A DNA stretch of 64,000 nt. It comes from Strigamia acuminata (taxonomy: Eukaryota; Arthropoda; Chilopoda; Geophilomorpha; Linotaeniidae). Below the pieces are notes generated by a model. That model did no database searches and was not told the DNA's origin. It saw only the letters and a program-made list of their open reading frames with translations. Numbering within the stretch: position 1 is the first letter of the stretch; every line of letters starts with the position of its first letter. The stretch spans positions 12,028,001 to 12,092,000 of the forward strand of contig OX442316.1 of the NCBI GenBank assembly GCA_949358305.1. The letters are read 5' to 3'. A program made the position numbers and the translations under genes. Positions 50,108 to 62,060 of this stretch are shown here, piece by piece.

Positions 50108-50366
50108 GTTGTTGTTCACATGTGCCCCAATGTTCGCCATTGTTAGGTCAACTCAACTCAACCTAACCTGACCTGACCTGACCTGACCTAACCTAACCTA
50201 ACCTGACCTGACCTAACCTAACCTGACCTGACCTGACCTGACCTAACCTAACCTGACCTAACTTGACCTGACCTGACCTAACCTGACCTGACCTGACCTG
50301 ACCTGACCTGACCTAACCTGACCTAACTCAACAATGGCGAACATTGGGGCAGAAATGAACAACAGC
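50108..50366. repeat. Hairpin-flanked CCTGA/CCTAA (TCAGG/TTAGG-type) array
   Basis: About 160 bp of acctgacctg/acctaacct pentamers lie between inverted arms: gttgttcac..gccccaatgttcgccattgtt on the left and its complement on the right. Read on the minus strand the pentamers are TCAGG with interspersed TTAGG, the telomeric units of beetles and of most insects respectively. Confidence 0.88.
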
Positions 50367-50412
50367 CTTATGAATATTAAATTTACAAAGAAATTTGTTT
50401 TTCCCTGCTACA

Positions 50413-50735
50413 GTTCGTGCACGGTATCTTGATGCTAAATTCGTACGCGGCATCCCATACTGCGCAGACGATTTTCTATTTCCAGTTGTTATATTGCAGT
50501 ATTAAGCCTAATATTAGGCCTAATGATGCGAAAACAAAGTAAATAAACAAAAATATTTTGGTACTAAGTTGTAAATTTCTTTTAAATATGAGTTTATTGT
50601 TTTTATTTACTTTATTTTAGCATTATTAGGCCTAATATTAGGCTTAATACTGCTAAATAACTTCTGGAATTAGAAAATCGTCTGCGCAGAATGGGATGCG
50701 CAGTACGAATTTAGCATCAAGATACTGTGCGCGAA
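50413..50735. mobile_element. 323-bp palindromic MITE
   Basis: The two halves are inverted copies: gttcgtgcacggtatcttga at the left against tcaagatactgtgcgcgaac at the right, including the internal gcctaatattaggc palindrome. A short AT-rich centre separates them. There is no coding capacity and I could not fix a target duplication. Confidence 0.85.
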
Positions 50736-51419
50736 CCATAGTTTAATGTGGTGTCCTTCCGTTTATAATACATTTTTTCGATTTTTGATTTTCGATTTTT
50801 TTTACCGATTTTAATCATTTTGTCATGCTTTTGAGCATTCTTACACTGTTTGAACCCGATATAGCGCAATTTTACACTGTTTGAACTTGGTATAGCACGA
50901 TTTTTATTCTATCCGAATTTTACATGAGTTCACACGTTTTTATAATAATTTATTAAAAAATTCTTGAAAAGTATTCAAATACCTTTAACAATAGTTTCAC
51001 ATTATTTTAAAGTAAACTTTTTCAAAGTTAAACCAAAAAAAATATTAAGAGTAAAAACATCATACCGGTATGCGGTATTTGTAATTTGTGATGCAGTGAA
51101 GCATCTAGTGTTAACTGAGTGACGGCTGTCGTCTGACAACGTAAAAAGTTTTAAAACGTGTGTTATTGAGATTAAACAGTTGTAAAAGCATGGAAAAAAA
51201 TTAAATTATTGATTTTTTGAAAACTTTTATTCACCTACAAGTAAAACTTCCAGCCCGATTAGAATTGCAAGAATAATTTGGAATTTTACATGAATAATGG
51301 GGGAGAAAAGGAAAAATAAGAAAAATATTAATAAAAATATATATTTTCCTTTGAAAATTTATTATTTTAAATATTTTTGTGTAAATTGTGTATTTAATTT
51401 GCTTTCCTCTTTATTTCAG

Positions 51420-51516
51420 ATTAAATATCCAACTATACAGCCGCCATAATGACACCACAATTGGCCTTCGTCGACATGTTCGAGTTCGACGAGGAAATGC
51501 ACAAACACACACTTGT
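51420..51516 (+). CDS. Candidate first coding exon of an unidentified gene
   Basis: A strong acceptor (ttatttcag) is followed by a leader with gccgccata before ATG at 51449, then 22 full codons reading MTPQLAFVDMFEFDEEMHKHTL, and a strong donor (gtgtaagta; exon end about 51516, phase 2). Codon choice is GC-richer than the surroundings, which suggests real coding sequence. I do not recognise the protein and found no convincing next exon before the repeats. It could be a captured exon. Confidence 0.35.
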
Positions 51517-51954
51517 GTAAGTAAATCTTAAAAAATTTATTATTTACAACTTAATCACTTTATAAATCGAGGTAAATTCCGTCTCAAATTCAATACGAAT
51601 TAAGATATGCTGGTTGAATATTAAAATTTTAAAAGAGATTTATTTTTTCTACAAGCTTATTGTAAAGATTTTAGGCGCCCCTTCTTTATGTAGTGATCCT
51701 GCACGGCGATACTTGCTTGGAAGGAATGTAGAAAGATTTAAAAACGTGTGTTATTGAGGTTTTTAGGAAATAATTTAATGAATTTCGGTATTTTTAATTT
51801 TTACGAAACTTGCTGAATTCGAACGAGTCTGTTCATGAGCACATATACTTGGGTGAATAAATTTTGCCTCAAATTAAATGTGAATATGAATATGAATATG
51901 AATATTAAATATGAATAATAAATTTTCAAAAGAAATTTATTTTTTCCAACTGGT

Positions 51955-52735
51955 TTAACGTAGTGTCCTCCCAATTTTTCTCGTAAAATTCCCAATTTTT
52001 CTCGTAAAATTCCCAATTTTTCTCGTAAAATTCCCAATTTTTCTCGTAAAATTCCCAATTTTTCTCGTAAAATTCCCAATTTTTCTCGTAAAATTCCCAA
52101 TTTTTCTCGTAAAATTCCCAATTTTTCTCGTAAACTTCCCAATTTTTCTCGTAAAATTCCCAATTTTTCTCGTAAACTTCCCAATTTTTCTCGTAAAATT
52201 CCCAATTTTTCTCGTAAAATTCCCAATTTTTCTCGTAAAATTCCCAATTTTTCTCGTAAAATTCCCAATTTTTCTCGTAAAATTCCCAATTTTTCTCGTA
52301 AAATTCCCAATTTTTCTCGTAAAATTCCCAATTTTTCTCGTAAAATTCCCAATTTTTCTCGTAAAATTCCCAATTTTTCTCGTAAAATTCCCAATTTTTC
52401 TCGTAAAATTCCCAATTTTTCTCGTAAAATTCCCAATTTTTCTCGTAAAATTCCCAATTTTTCTCGTAAAATTCCCAATTTTTCTCGTAAAATTCCCAAT
52501 TTTTCTCGCAAAATTCCCAATTTTTCTCGCAAAATTTCCAATTTTTTTCGGAAAATTTCCCAATTTTTTTCGCAAAAATTCCCAATTTTTCTCGCAAAAA
52601 TTCCCAATTTTTCTCGTAAAATTCCCAATTTTTCTCGTAAAATTCCCAATTTTTCTCGTAAAATTCCCAATTTTTCTCGTAAAATTCCCAATTTTTCTCG
52701 TAAAATTCCCAATTTTTCTCATAAAATTATAAAAT
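51955..52735. repeat. 21-bp minisatellite, about 37 copies
   Basis: Unit attcccaatttttctcgtaaa. Most copies are identical, with a diverged patch at 52500-52620. Because 21 is a multiple of three and the unit has no stop on the minus strand, all three minus frames stay open for 220-300 codons. These are artefacts. Confidence 0.96.
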
Positions 52736-54599
52736 TTCTTTTTTTTAAAACAGAAAGCAGACCACATTGAAAATAAATCTCAGAGCCATTTTTAGAGATT
52801 TGATTCTGAGCCATCCACAACTTCAAGATGGGAAATGAAGTCCCTAGATGTTCAAAATGTGTAAGTATATTTTCCAAATTTAACAAAATTATTGGAAATA
52901 ATTTAATGAATCAGCCATATTTTAATATTTTTGAAAAGCACAGTAAACGATGCCTGAATTCAAACATGGCCCTTGGGGTTAGTAATAATAATAATATCAA
53001 ATTCACAATATCCTAGTCTTGATGAGAAAGATCATGCACATGCGGATTGCAGAGAAGTGGCTCAGAACTAAGCCAGTTCTGAGCCAATCACAGCGACCGC
53101 AGGTAAGAACCAGATTGCATTGTGGGAAGTAGAACAGTATGCAGTCTGACGCGATGTCAATGGCAACCATTGGGTGGTATATTGAGAATTAATCTTCAGC
53201 CATCTACTCAGTTCGAGGTGGGAATTTGAGTTTGTTTATCTAAACTACAATTAAGATTTATAACGATTTTTGGCATTTTTAGTTTTTTTTTTCTACCAGA
53301 AGGCGGACCACGGTGAAATCGAATCTCTCCTCGCCTTGATGAGGAATAAAGTTTCCTGAGCTTCAAAATGTAGATTGGTAAGTGCACTTTTTAAATTTAT
53401 CAATATTTTAGGAAATTCCTTAATGAATTTTGGTATTTTTAATTTTTAATTTTCAAGAAACTTAGTAATTCGAACAAATGGCGGCTGAGTGTGTTCATCA
53501 GCACACACACTTGGGTAAATAAATTTCGCTTTGAATTAAATGTGAAATACGATAGGCTTATGAATACTAAAATTGCAAAAGAAATTTATTTTTTCTACAG
53601 ATTTGAGGCGTCCTTTCTTTATGTAGAGTTCCTGCACGGCCATACTTGTCACAATTTTTCTCAAATGTTTTTAATTTGACATTAATAAATTGTTGGTTTA
53701 TTTATTTTTATTTTTTTCTCTTTCCAGCGGTATTACGATTCGTTACCCGGAAGTGACGTAACTACTGGTTGTAAGTCCGATCGTAAGACAGGAAATAAGA
53801 ACGAGACTGCATTGTAGGAAGAAGAGCAGCGAAACGTGACGTAATGGCCTAGAACAGCAGCAACCATTGGCAACCAACTTGGTAAATTAGAAACATTTCT
53901 GTGAATACGAATTAAGAAATACTTGTTGATTACTAAAATTTGAAAAGAAATTTAATTATTTTTCCTACAGGCTCAATTTAATGATTTGATGTGTCACACT
54001 TGGATGGAAGGAATGCAGAAAAGTTTTCAATTGAATTTTAATAGTTGGGGTTGGGGCATGAAAAGTTTTCAAGCGCGCGTCACGATTTTTTCTTTTTGCA
54101 GGTCGATTTATATCTGCAATGTTTTTCAGAAGAAGTATGTTTCATACTGGCTTAATGTTATACCATGAGTATGTAAAAAGAAACACGATTAGGACATGTA
54201 ATGTTATTTGCATGGCATTACACCGTGGATGTTTTGCCATTAATAAGTTGTTTGTTCGTTTGTTATTTTTCTTTTTTTCAGGGAAATTAATTGCTGCCGT
54301 TTGGAGACTGATTTGTGTATGTAATGTCTGCAAAAGTTAGAAGAATAAAGGTTTTGCAAGTCTTTGATCGAATTCGTGTCTCCAAGTGACGACCTGGAAA
54401 CACGAACTCGATACGCAATATGCAAAAGAGCACATAAACCCAATGGTCGACCGCTTGCTGCCTCATTCCATGGATTTTGGCTTTTGTGCAACACGTCGCG
54501 TGAAGTTGCAGATTTCTAAAAGTAATTTGTTTAAATTGATAATGTTTATTTTTTCTTGTTTCTTTCGACAACAATGGATGGGATCCGCAAATTGCAAGC

Positions 54600-57500
54600 A
54601 ATGATGTTTTTCACAGTTTGGCATTGAGTCTGGGAGGAAGTTGATCCTAAGATAAAAGGTGCTTCCGGGGAAGTTGGTCCTAAGATAAAAGGCGCTTCCA
54701 AAGAAGTTGGTAGTTGGTCCTACAGTAAAAGGCGCTACCGCTGCGCGTAAATTGATATGTGATAGGCAAGACCAAGGCGCTATACTTCGCTATATGCAGC
54801 CGAGCATTGTTAGCCACCACTCACTATCGTCTTTTATGCACGGTCAAGTGATTTTCACGGGTATCAGCAATAGAACTCAAACGAGGGACATGCTGTGAAT
54901 TACCCAAATGGAAGAGTAATGTTGAAAAGGTGATTACACTTGGCTTCACACAGTGGCGCAAAAAGAACTCAGCTCGAGTAATGCTAATTTGTGTTAAACT
55001 AGCTTGCGTTTGCTGATGAAAAAGGATTTTACCACTACGCAGATTTCTACGGGTAATTTATTTAAATTAATGTTTTATTTATTGTTGGTTATTAATTTTA
55101 TTTTTTGTTTCTTTTGACAGCAATGGATGGGACCCACAAATTGCAAGTAATGATGTTTTTCACAGTTTGGCATTGAGTCTGAGAGGAAGTTGATCCTAAG
55201 ATAAAAGGTGCTTCCGGGGAAGTTGATCCTAAGATAAAAGGTGCTTCCGGGGAAGTTGGTCCTAAGATAAAAGGCGCTTCCAAAGAAGTTGGTAGTTGGT
55301 CCTACAGTAAAAGGCGCTACCGCTTCTGCCAAACTAACACGTGTGGCGTGCACGGTCAAGTGATTTTCACGGGTATCAGCAATAGAACTCAAACGAGGGA
55401 CATGCTAAGAATTACCCAAATGGAAGAGTAATGTTGAAAAGGTGATTACACTTGGCTTCACACAGTGGCGCAAAAAGAACTCAGCTCGAGTAATGCTAAT
55501 TTGTGTTAAACTAGCTTGCGTTTGCTGATGAAAAAGGATTTTACTACTACGCAGATTTCTACAGGTAATTTATTGAAATTAATGTTTTATTTATTGTTGG
55601 TTATTAATTTTATTTTTTCTTGTTTCTTTCGGCAGCAATGGATGGATCCCGCAAATTGCAAGTAATGATGTTTTTCACCTTTTGGCATTGAGTCTGGGAG
55701 GAAGTTGGTCCTAAGATGAAAGGCGCTTCCAGGGAAGTTGGTCCTAAAGTAAAAGGCGCTTCCGCTTGCCAAACTTACACGTGTGGCGTGCACGGTCAAG
55801 TGATTTTCACGGGTAGCAGCAATAGAACTCAAACGAGGAACATGCTGTGAATTACCCAAATGGAAGAGTAATGTTGAAAAGGTGATTACACTTGGCTTCG
55901 AACAGTGGCGTAAAAAGCAATGGATGGATCCCGCAAATTGCAAGTAATGATGTTTTTCACAGTTTGGCATTGAGTCTGGGAGGAAGTTGATCCTAAGATA
56001 AAAGGTGCTTCCGGGGAAGTTGGTCCTAAGATAAAAGGCGCTTCCAAAGAAGTTGGTAGTTGGTCCTACAGTAAAAGGCGCTATCGCTGCGCGTAAATTG
56101 ATATGTGATAGGCAAGACCAAGGCGCTATACCTCGCTATATGCAGCCGAGCATTGTTAGCCACCACTCACTATCGTCTTTTATGCGCAGTCAAGTGATTT
56201 TCACGGGTATCAGCAATAGAACTCAAACGAGGGACATGCTGTGAATTACCCAAATGGAAGAATAATGTTGAAAAGGTGATTACACTTGGCTTCACACGTT
56301 GGCGCAAAAAGAACTCAGCTCGAGTAATGCTAATTTGTGTTAAACTAGCTTGCGTTTGTGCTTGAGCTGGTGATCAATAGACTGGGAGGACGGTCCTGCC
56401 TAGAAGGACCTTCCGTAGACCGGGTAAAAGTGACCACACACTTACAGGCATATTTGACTAAGTCAAGTAGTCCCAGGGGGGGGACACGTCCCAGGGGAGG
56501 GACACGCCAACCGGGAAATGATTTTCAATGAATTTTAATGATTTTCACGAATTGGCATTTGACCAACACGAACTGGCAACTCGTGAGGAATTGGCATTTG
56601 ACCAATGGGCAAAGTGGTTCAAAAAAAGGTGATTATCTTTGGTTTCGGAACCCGTCTTGGTCATTACGCTCATTAAGGAAAAAGGAACAAATAATGATGT
56701 TTTTTACATTTTGGCATTGAGTCTGGGAGGAAGTTGGTCCTAAGATGAAAGGCGCTTCCAGGGAAGTTGGTCCTAAAGTAAAAGGCGCTTCCGCGGCCAC
56801 GGTCAAGTGATTTTCACGGGTAGCAGCAATAGAACTCAAACGAGGGACATGCTAAGAATTACCCAAATGGAAGAGTAATGTTGAAAAGGTGATTACACTT
56901 GGCTTCACACAGTGGCGCAAAAAGAACTCAGCTCGAGTAATGCTAATTTGTGTTAAACTAGCTTGCGTTTGCTGATGAAAAAGGATTTTACCACTACGCA
57001 GATTTCTACAGGTAATTTATTTAAATTAATGTTTTATTTATTGTTGGTTATTAATTTTATTTTTTTGTTTCTTTTGACAGCAATGGATGGATCCCACAAA
57101 TTGCAAGTAATGATGTTTTTCACAGTTTGGCATTGAGTCTGGGAGGAAGTTGATCCTAAGATAAAAGGTGCTTCCGGGGAAGTTGATCCTAAGATAAAAG
57201 GTGCTTCCAGGGAAGTTGGTCCTAAGATAAAAGGCGCTTCCAAAGAAGTTGGTAGTTGGTCCTACAGTAAAAGGCGCTACCGCTGCGTGTAAATTGATAT
57301 GTGATAGGCAAGACCAAGGCGCTATACCTCGCTATATGCAGCCGAGCATTGTTAGCCACCACTCACTATCGTCTTTTATGCGCGGTCAAGTGATTTTCAC
57401 GGGTATCAGCAGTAGAACTCAAACGAGGGACATGCTGTGAATTACCCAAATGGAAGAGTAATGTTGAAAAGGTGATTACACTTGGCTTCACACAGTGGCG

Positions 57501-58130
57501 CAAAAAGAACTCAGCTCGAGTAATGCTAATTTGTGTTAAACTAGCTTGCGTTTGCTGGTGAAAAAGGATTTTACCACTACGCAGATTTCTACAGGTAATT
57601 TATTTAAATTAATGTTTTATTTATTGTTGGTTATTAATTTTATTTTTTTGTTTCTTTTGACAGCAATGGATGGATCCCACAAATTGCAAGTAATGATGTT
57701 TTTCACAGTTTGGCATTGAGTCTGGGAGGAAGTTGATCCTAAGATAAAAGGTGCTTCCGGGGAAGTTGGTCCTAAGATAAAAGGCGCTTCCAAAGAAGTT
57801 GGTGGTTGGTCCTACAGTAAAAGGCGCTACCGCTGCGCGTAAATTGATATGTGATAGGCAAGACCAAGGCGCTATACCTCGCTATATGCAGCCGAGCATT
57901 GTTAGCCATCACTCACTATCGTCTTTTATGCGCGGTCAAGTGATTTTCACGGGTATCAGCAATAGAACTCAAACGAGGGACATGCTGTGAATTACCCAAA
58001 TGGAAGAGTAATGTTGAAAAGGTGATTACACTTGGCTTCACACAGTGGCGCAAAAAGAACTCAGCTCGAGTAATGCTAATTTGTGTTAAACTAGCTTGCG
58101 TTTGTGTTTGAGCTGGTGGTCGATTCGGAT
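54600..58130. repeat. Tandem array of about 0.5 kb units with splice-like signals
   Basis: About seven units, marked by gaaaaggtgattacacttggcttc at 54925, 55437, 55876, 56270, 56893, 57467 and 58017. Each unit holds a 33-bp subrepeat (gaagttgatcctaagataaaaggtgcttccggg family, 2-4 copies), a conserved block around gccgagcattgttagccac, then tttctacag|gtaattta and a roughly 70-nt AT-rich stretch ending ttgacag|caatggatgg. A 63-codon frame is preserved in four units, mainly because the DNA is. No known protein or element signature is visible. Confidence 0.8.
56360..56640. other. Non-repeat insertion inside the tandem array
   Basis: The array is interrupted by a GC-richer stretch with gtcccaggggggggacacg duplicated back to back and a cgaattggcatttgaccaa motif repeated twice. 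No gene is seen. Confidence 0.5.
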
Positions 58131-58199
58131 TTCTACAGGTAATTTATTTAAATTAATGTTTTATTGTTGATTATTAATTTTATTTTGTTCTTGTGGAAT

Positions 58200-58600
58200 T
58201 TAGGGTCGTCAATGAAGCCGTCAATGAAGCCGTCAATGAAGCATTGGATGTCGTCATCAATGAAGCAGTGGATGTCGTCATCAATGAAGCATTTGCTGTT
58301 TTTTATTTTATTTGTTTTATTTTACTTGTTTTGAGATTGTGTAATTTTTGTTTTAAAATTCTAGAGAAAATTGTACCACAGTTTGCAAAAAGAGGTGTAA
58401 AACAAAAGAATGATAAGAAGAAAAATAAGAAATAGAACAAGAAAAATGAAAAACAAAATAAAAGCAACAAAAAAGAGTAACAAAATAAAAGCAACAAAAA
58501 AGAGTAACAAAATAAAAGCAACAAAAAAGAGTAACAAAATAAAAGCAACAAAAAAGAATAACAAAATTAAAGCAACAAAAAAGAATAACATTAAAATAAA
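58200..58600 (+). repeat. Short minisatellites (gtcaatgaagcc)n and 27-bp aaataaaagcaacaaaaaag
   Basis: 58206-58290 has 12- to 30-bp repeats around gtcaatgaagc. 58440-58600 has about six copies of a 27-bp unit. ORFs of lysine-rich (plus strand) or phenylalanine-rich (minus strand) peptides here simply mirror the repeats. Confidence 0.85.
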
Positions 58601-59164
58601 ATAGAAGGTGGAGTTCTGCAATGTGTGATTTTAAATTAATGCTAAATTTGGCCAAACCATAGACAAAAATGGATATTGTTGACGGTTAATTAAATGTTTT
58701 TGAATAAATTGCTGTCATAGAAGTGAAATAAATTTATTTGAATCGTGGTCATTGAATCACGAACATGACGTTCGTGGTTGAATATGTTCACAAAACAGAA
58801 GGAAAAGTGCGGGGAAGAAGCAAAGAATATTTTAAAAGGAAGATGGAAATGCTTAAAGAGCTAAATAAAATATAAACATAACGAGTTTATTCTGATTTTG
58901 CTTTTATTAATTATGAACAAAAAATATTTCAATGATAATTGAAGAATACACAAACAATTTGTACAAATATTTCGCAACGCACAAGCTGGCGAAACCAAAA
59001 ATCGAGAGAATAGAGCAAAAATTTAATTTACAAAAAAATTAAATACAGTTAAAATAAAATCTCAAATGAGTTGCTCCAAATGTTCAAACATCGTTCAAAA
59101 AATTGTCCTTAATCTCCCTGCGAGTAAAAACGAAGACATTGTTTTCGTAAATCGTCAGTGAATA
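58601..59164. repeat. Non-satellite core of the repeat family, right copy, part 1
   Basis: Reverse complement of about 30880-31450, including the ttggccaaacca motif, the gtggttgaatatgttc region and the agctggcgaaaccaaaaatcgagag motif. It breaks off where the GGGGGTTTCATTA element begins. Confidence 0.82.
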
Positions 59165-61812
59165 GGGGGTTTCATTATATGAATGATTTTGCAATTTTGT
59201 GATTTTGCATTAATCACAAAATCATTATTTTTTGATGCCTCCAAAAATGAGTTTACATTGAATTAACCCAGTCAATTTTGCAATTGTGTGATCTGGACAA
59301 TATTGTGATTTTTGAGTATTGTCATGTGATATCTGTTCTACCAATCACATTCACATTCACTAAAGCACAAAAGAGTAAAAACACAAAATCCCAAAAACAT
59401 CTAAAAGGTAGTTTTTGTGATTTTGATAAGAAGTGATTTTGAGGCTTGTGAAACTCAAAACAAAATGGAGGCATCCAAGCTCTATCTAAGTGGCCAACTT
59501 GTATCCTTGTATATCATCAAAATGCTGATGCATCCATGACTGTATAACAGCTAGGAAACTCAATACTTCGATTCGGGTAAAAAAAAGTACCGATTCAGGG
59601 CGATTCAGGGCGATTTTAGCGGGTGCCCGAATGGAAATTCAGGCGGAAATGTTCGTCGCGTATCGTTTTTTATTGTTTTCTATGTCAAGATGAGCTCGGA
59701 AAATTATGGAATCAAGCTCATTTTGAAGAGGAGACAATTCTGCACAAGCCTGTATTTTTTATTTTTTGATTCGGGCGAGGAAAAGTGCCGATTCGGGCCA
59801 TCTTAGAGGGGGACCGAATGGGAAAATTTGGAAATTTGGTGCAGAATTTGGATTCGAGATTCGACCATGACAAAACCAAAAATTCGTAAAATTAACCGAA
59901 TGAAATGTTTAAAACAGGTTTCCAGAGAAGAAAATCCCGCTGAAAACGATGGTACAGATAACTTTTTGATCGGATTAACCGTTGATTTTTAATTTTGGAA
60001 AAAACGATCTTTTTTGGGTTGATTTATAAGAAAAAGTTGGAAAAAGTGGTTGAATAATAAAGGAGGACAAAATAGCAGGTTGCAGTGGTTTGTGTTGCGG
60101 GTTGCATCAACACAGGGAGATAAGAAGAAATGGCTCGTCCGCCATTATGCAGTCGTATAGTGGAATTAAAGTTCTCGGTTGAAAAGAAACCCAACTTAGC
60201 TTGAAAGTAAACGTGAGGCAATCCAATTCCTTTGAAGTTCTCATGCTATGCAGGTGGCACACCTGGAGAATGGCGTCAATTCTACTCCTCCGAGCTCATA
60301 TTGAAATTAACACACAAAAGCGGAGAAGAATATGACACGTATTGTTTATTCCGCATCAAACAAACAACTGACAAGAAAAACACTGGGTTACATAGAATAT
60401 GGCATGGGCAACAATGGGATGGCTCATGCTCAACAATTGAAATCTAAAAATACACATTACATCATAAATCGGTTGCTAGGCAATGAAAGAGAAATAAAAC
60501 ACAGCAAGATTGCCAATTCGCGGACCCTACATCAAAATTAGAATAAAATATATTAAAATGATCTCTGAGATACAAAGAACACAAAATCCAATCGTAACTA
60601 AGGTGAAGAAAGCTTTAAATTAGATGAATTAGAGCAAGAGTGCACAAATTAGGCCTAACTCATTGCTACAGACGAAATATGCAAAAATATGACATTTAGA
60701 GTCATCAATTCAATAAAACAACATCAGAAATGAACTCAGCAGGCAAAATTACATTAGAAACATTATAATTAAAGTTTTCAAACAAGAATTTTAACCCAAA
60801 ACAAGACACTTTAAAAAACCTTTGCAAAAGTCTACTGGAGACTGAAGACAGCATCATACACATAGCACAACTGAACCGGAAAATGATAATTATAAGAAAC
60901 ATACATGAAATAAGGTAAAAATAAATGTGAATTAATATAAAGACAAAAACTAACGTAATAAATGATTAAAACAATAAATTTCATCTCTTTTGGAATATCA
61001 AAAACATCAAAAATACCACTACAATAGGAATCAATTTCAAAAAGGAGACACTTCAATTTGATAAGTTTAAAATGCATTACAATTAAAAAATAGCGTATTA
61101 AAAAACTTAAATTTTCTTTAAACAGGAAAAATAATACAACTTGAGAATAATTCTAGTTGCTGTTTGCAACAGTTTGGGCCAAAATTGAATTGGCTGGATT
61201 AGCGTTGGGTTTAGGTTAACTTTTGGGTTTGATTGTGTTTGGGTATTGGCCAGATTGGCATTGGTTTTGGTTTGGTGTGGTTTGGGTTTGGGTTGCATTA
61301 TTATGGGTTTGGTTTAGTTTTGCAAAAATTTATTTTATGATTTGGTTGTATACATTTGTATACATTTGTCTGATCTATGGCTTTGGCTTTGTGGGTGAAC
61401 AGCTAGTATTTATTAAAATGCACCTTATTAAAAAATATTTTGTTCCATCACACAAATAAGAACTAGTTTTTTTGCATCACATTTTAAAATTGGTTGGATA
61501 TAACTATAACCTAATATGGTGGATAGGAAGTCACGTGACTATTTAAATAATTGCAAAATTGCAAAATTATGAGATTGTTTTTGAAACTAATTATTAATCA
61601 CAATTTGTGATGGCCACTTGGATTGAGTTTGGCTGCTGCCATTTTTGCCAAAATAGCAAAACTATCTTTGATTTTGTGATTGTGTATTTTTTCTGTTTTG
61701 TGTTTTTGCAATTATGCACATGATTGGTGCAACTGATATCATGTGACAAATCCAAAAGTGCAAAATTGCTAAAGTTGCAAAATTACAAAATTGCTTAATT
61801 AATGAAACCCCC
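59165..61812. mobile_element. 2.65 kb element with GGGGGTTTCATTA inverted ends
   Basis: The ends read GGGGGTTTCATTA at the left and TAATGAAACCCCC at the right, extended by imperfect gcaattttgtgattttgc-like subterminal repeats. It interrupts the core of the right satellite copy, and the left copy at about 30880 preserves an uninterrupted version. Internal ORFs are 81 residues or less and unrecognised, so it looks non-autonomous. I could not define a clean target duplication, so the superfamily is open. Confidence 0.75.
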
Positions 61813-62060
61813 TTTTGATGATAAGCAATTTTTGGGCGGTATTCAATGCGGTATTATTTCGTTCAGTCGTCTCCAGATGGCAGGAGCGACCAGAGACTGT
61901 TTGCGATAGGAAAACAGTGGCGCCATCTATGATTTCAGATTGCTATTAATTAGGAGTTAAAATGCCTCTGACTTGTGAGTGGTGATTATGCTTTGGAAAG
62001 TACCTGATTTATCGCCCATGGAAGCAATGCAATACGGTATAGTCCTTGCTTGTATTTTAC
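61813..62060. repeat. Non-satellite core of the repeat family, right copy, part 2
   Basis: Reverse complement of about 30650-30870 (cgttcagtcgtct.cagatggcaggagcgacc ... cccatggaagcaatgcaatacggta). It continues the core split by the 2.65 kb element. Confidence 0.85.

Larger units (their letters stand above)
49039..54599. repeat. Diverged exon-like repeats, no confirmed gene
   Basis: A family of diverged segments recurs at about 49130-49480, 49600-50020, 53040-53390 and 53730-53960. Each has a gacgcgatgg...gcagcaaccattggc block, then cttcagccatccac...gaggtgggaatttgag, an intron-like AT-rich stretch ending in a pyrimidine tract, agaaggcgaa, and often ggtaagtac. A second shared segment (51640-51750 and 53590-53660) contains cttctttatgtag.gatcctgcacggc. 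The units carry splice-like signals but no long ORF. Confidence 0.65.

Noticed and set aside
51801-52767. Three overlapping long minus-strand ORFs (303, 270 and 223 residues) of heptapeptide repeats
   Set aside because: They are all translations of the same 21-bp minisatellite, which stays open in three frames because its period is a multiple of three. There is no non-repeat coding context.
54707-57990. Conserved 63-residue ORF in four tandem units as a multigene peptide family
   Set aside because: The conservation extends equally over the non-coding parts of the unit, the frame starts are not consistently ATG, and there is no signal peptide or known motif.
58303-58655. Phenylalanine-rich minus-strand and lysine-rich plus-strand ORFs
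   Set aside because: They are translations of a 27-bp A-rich minisatellite.
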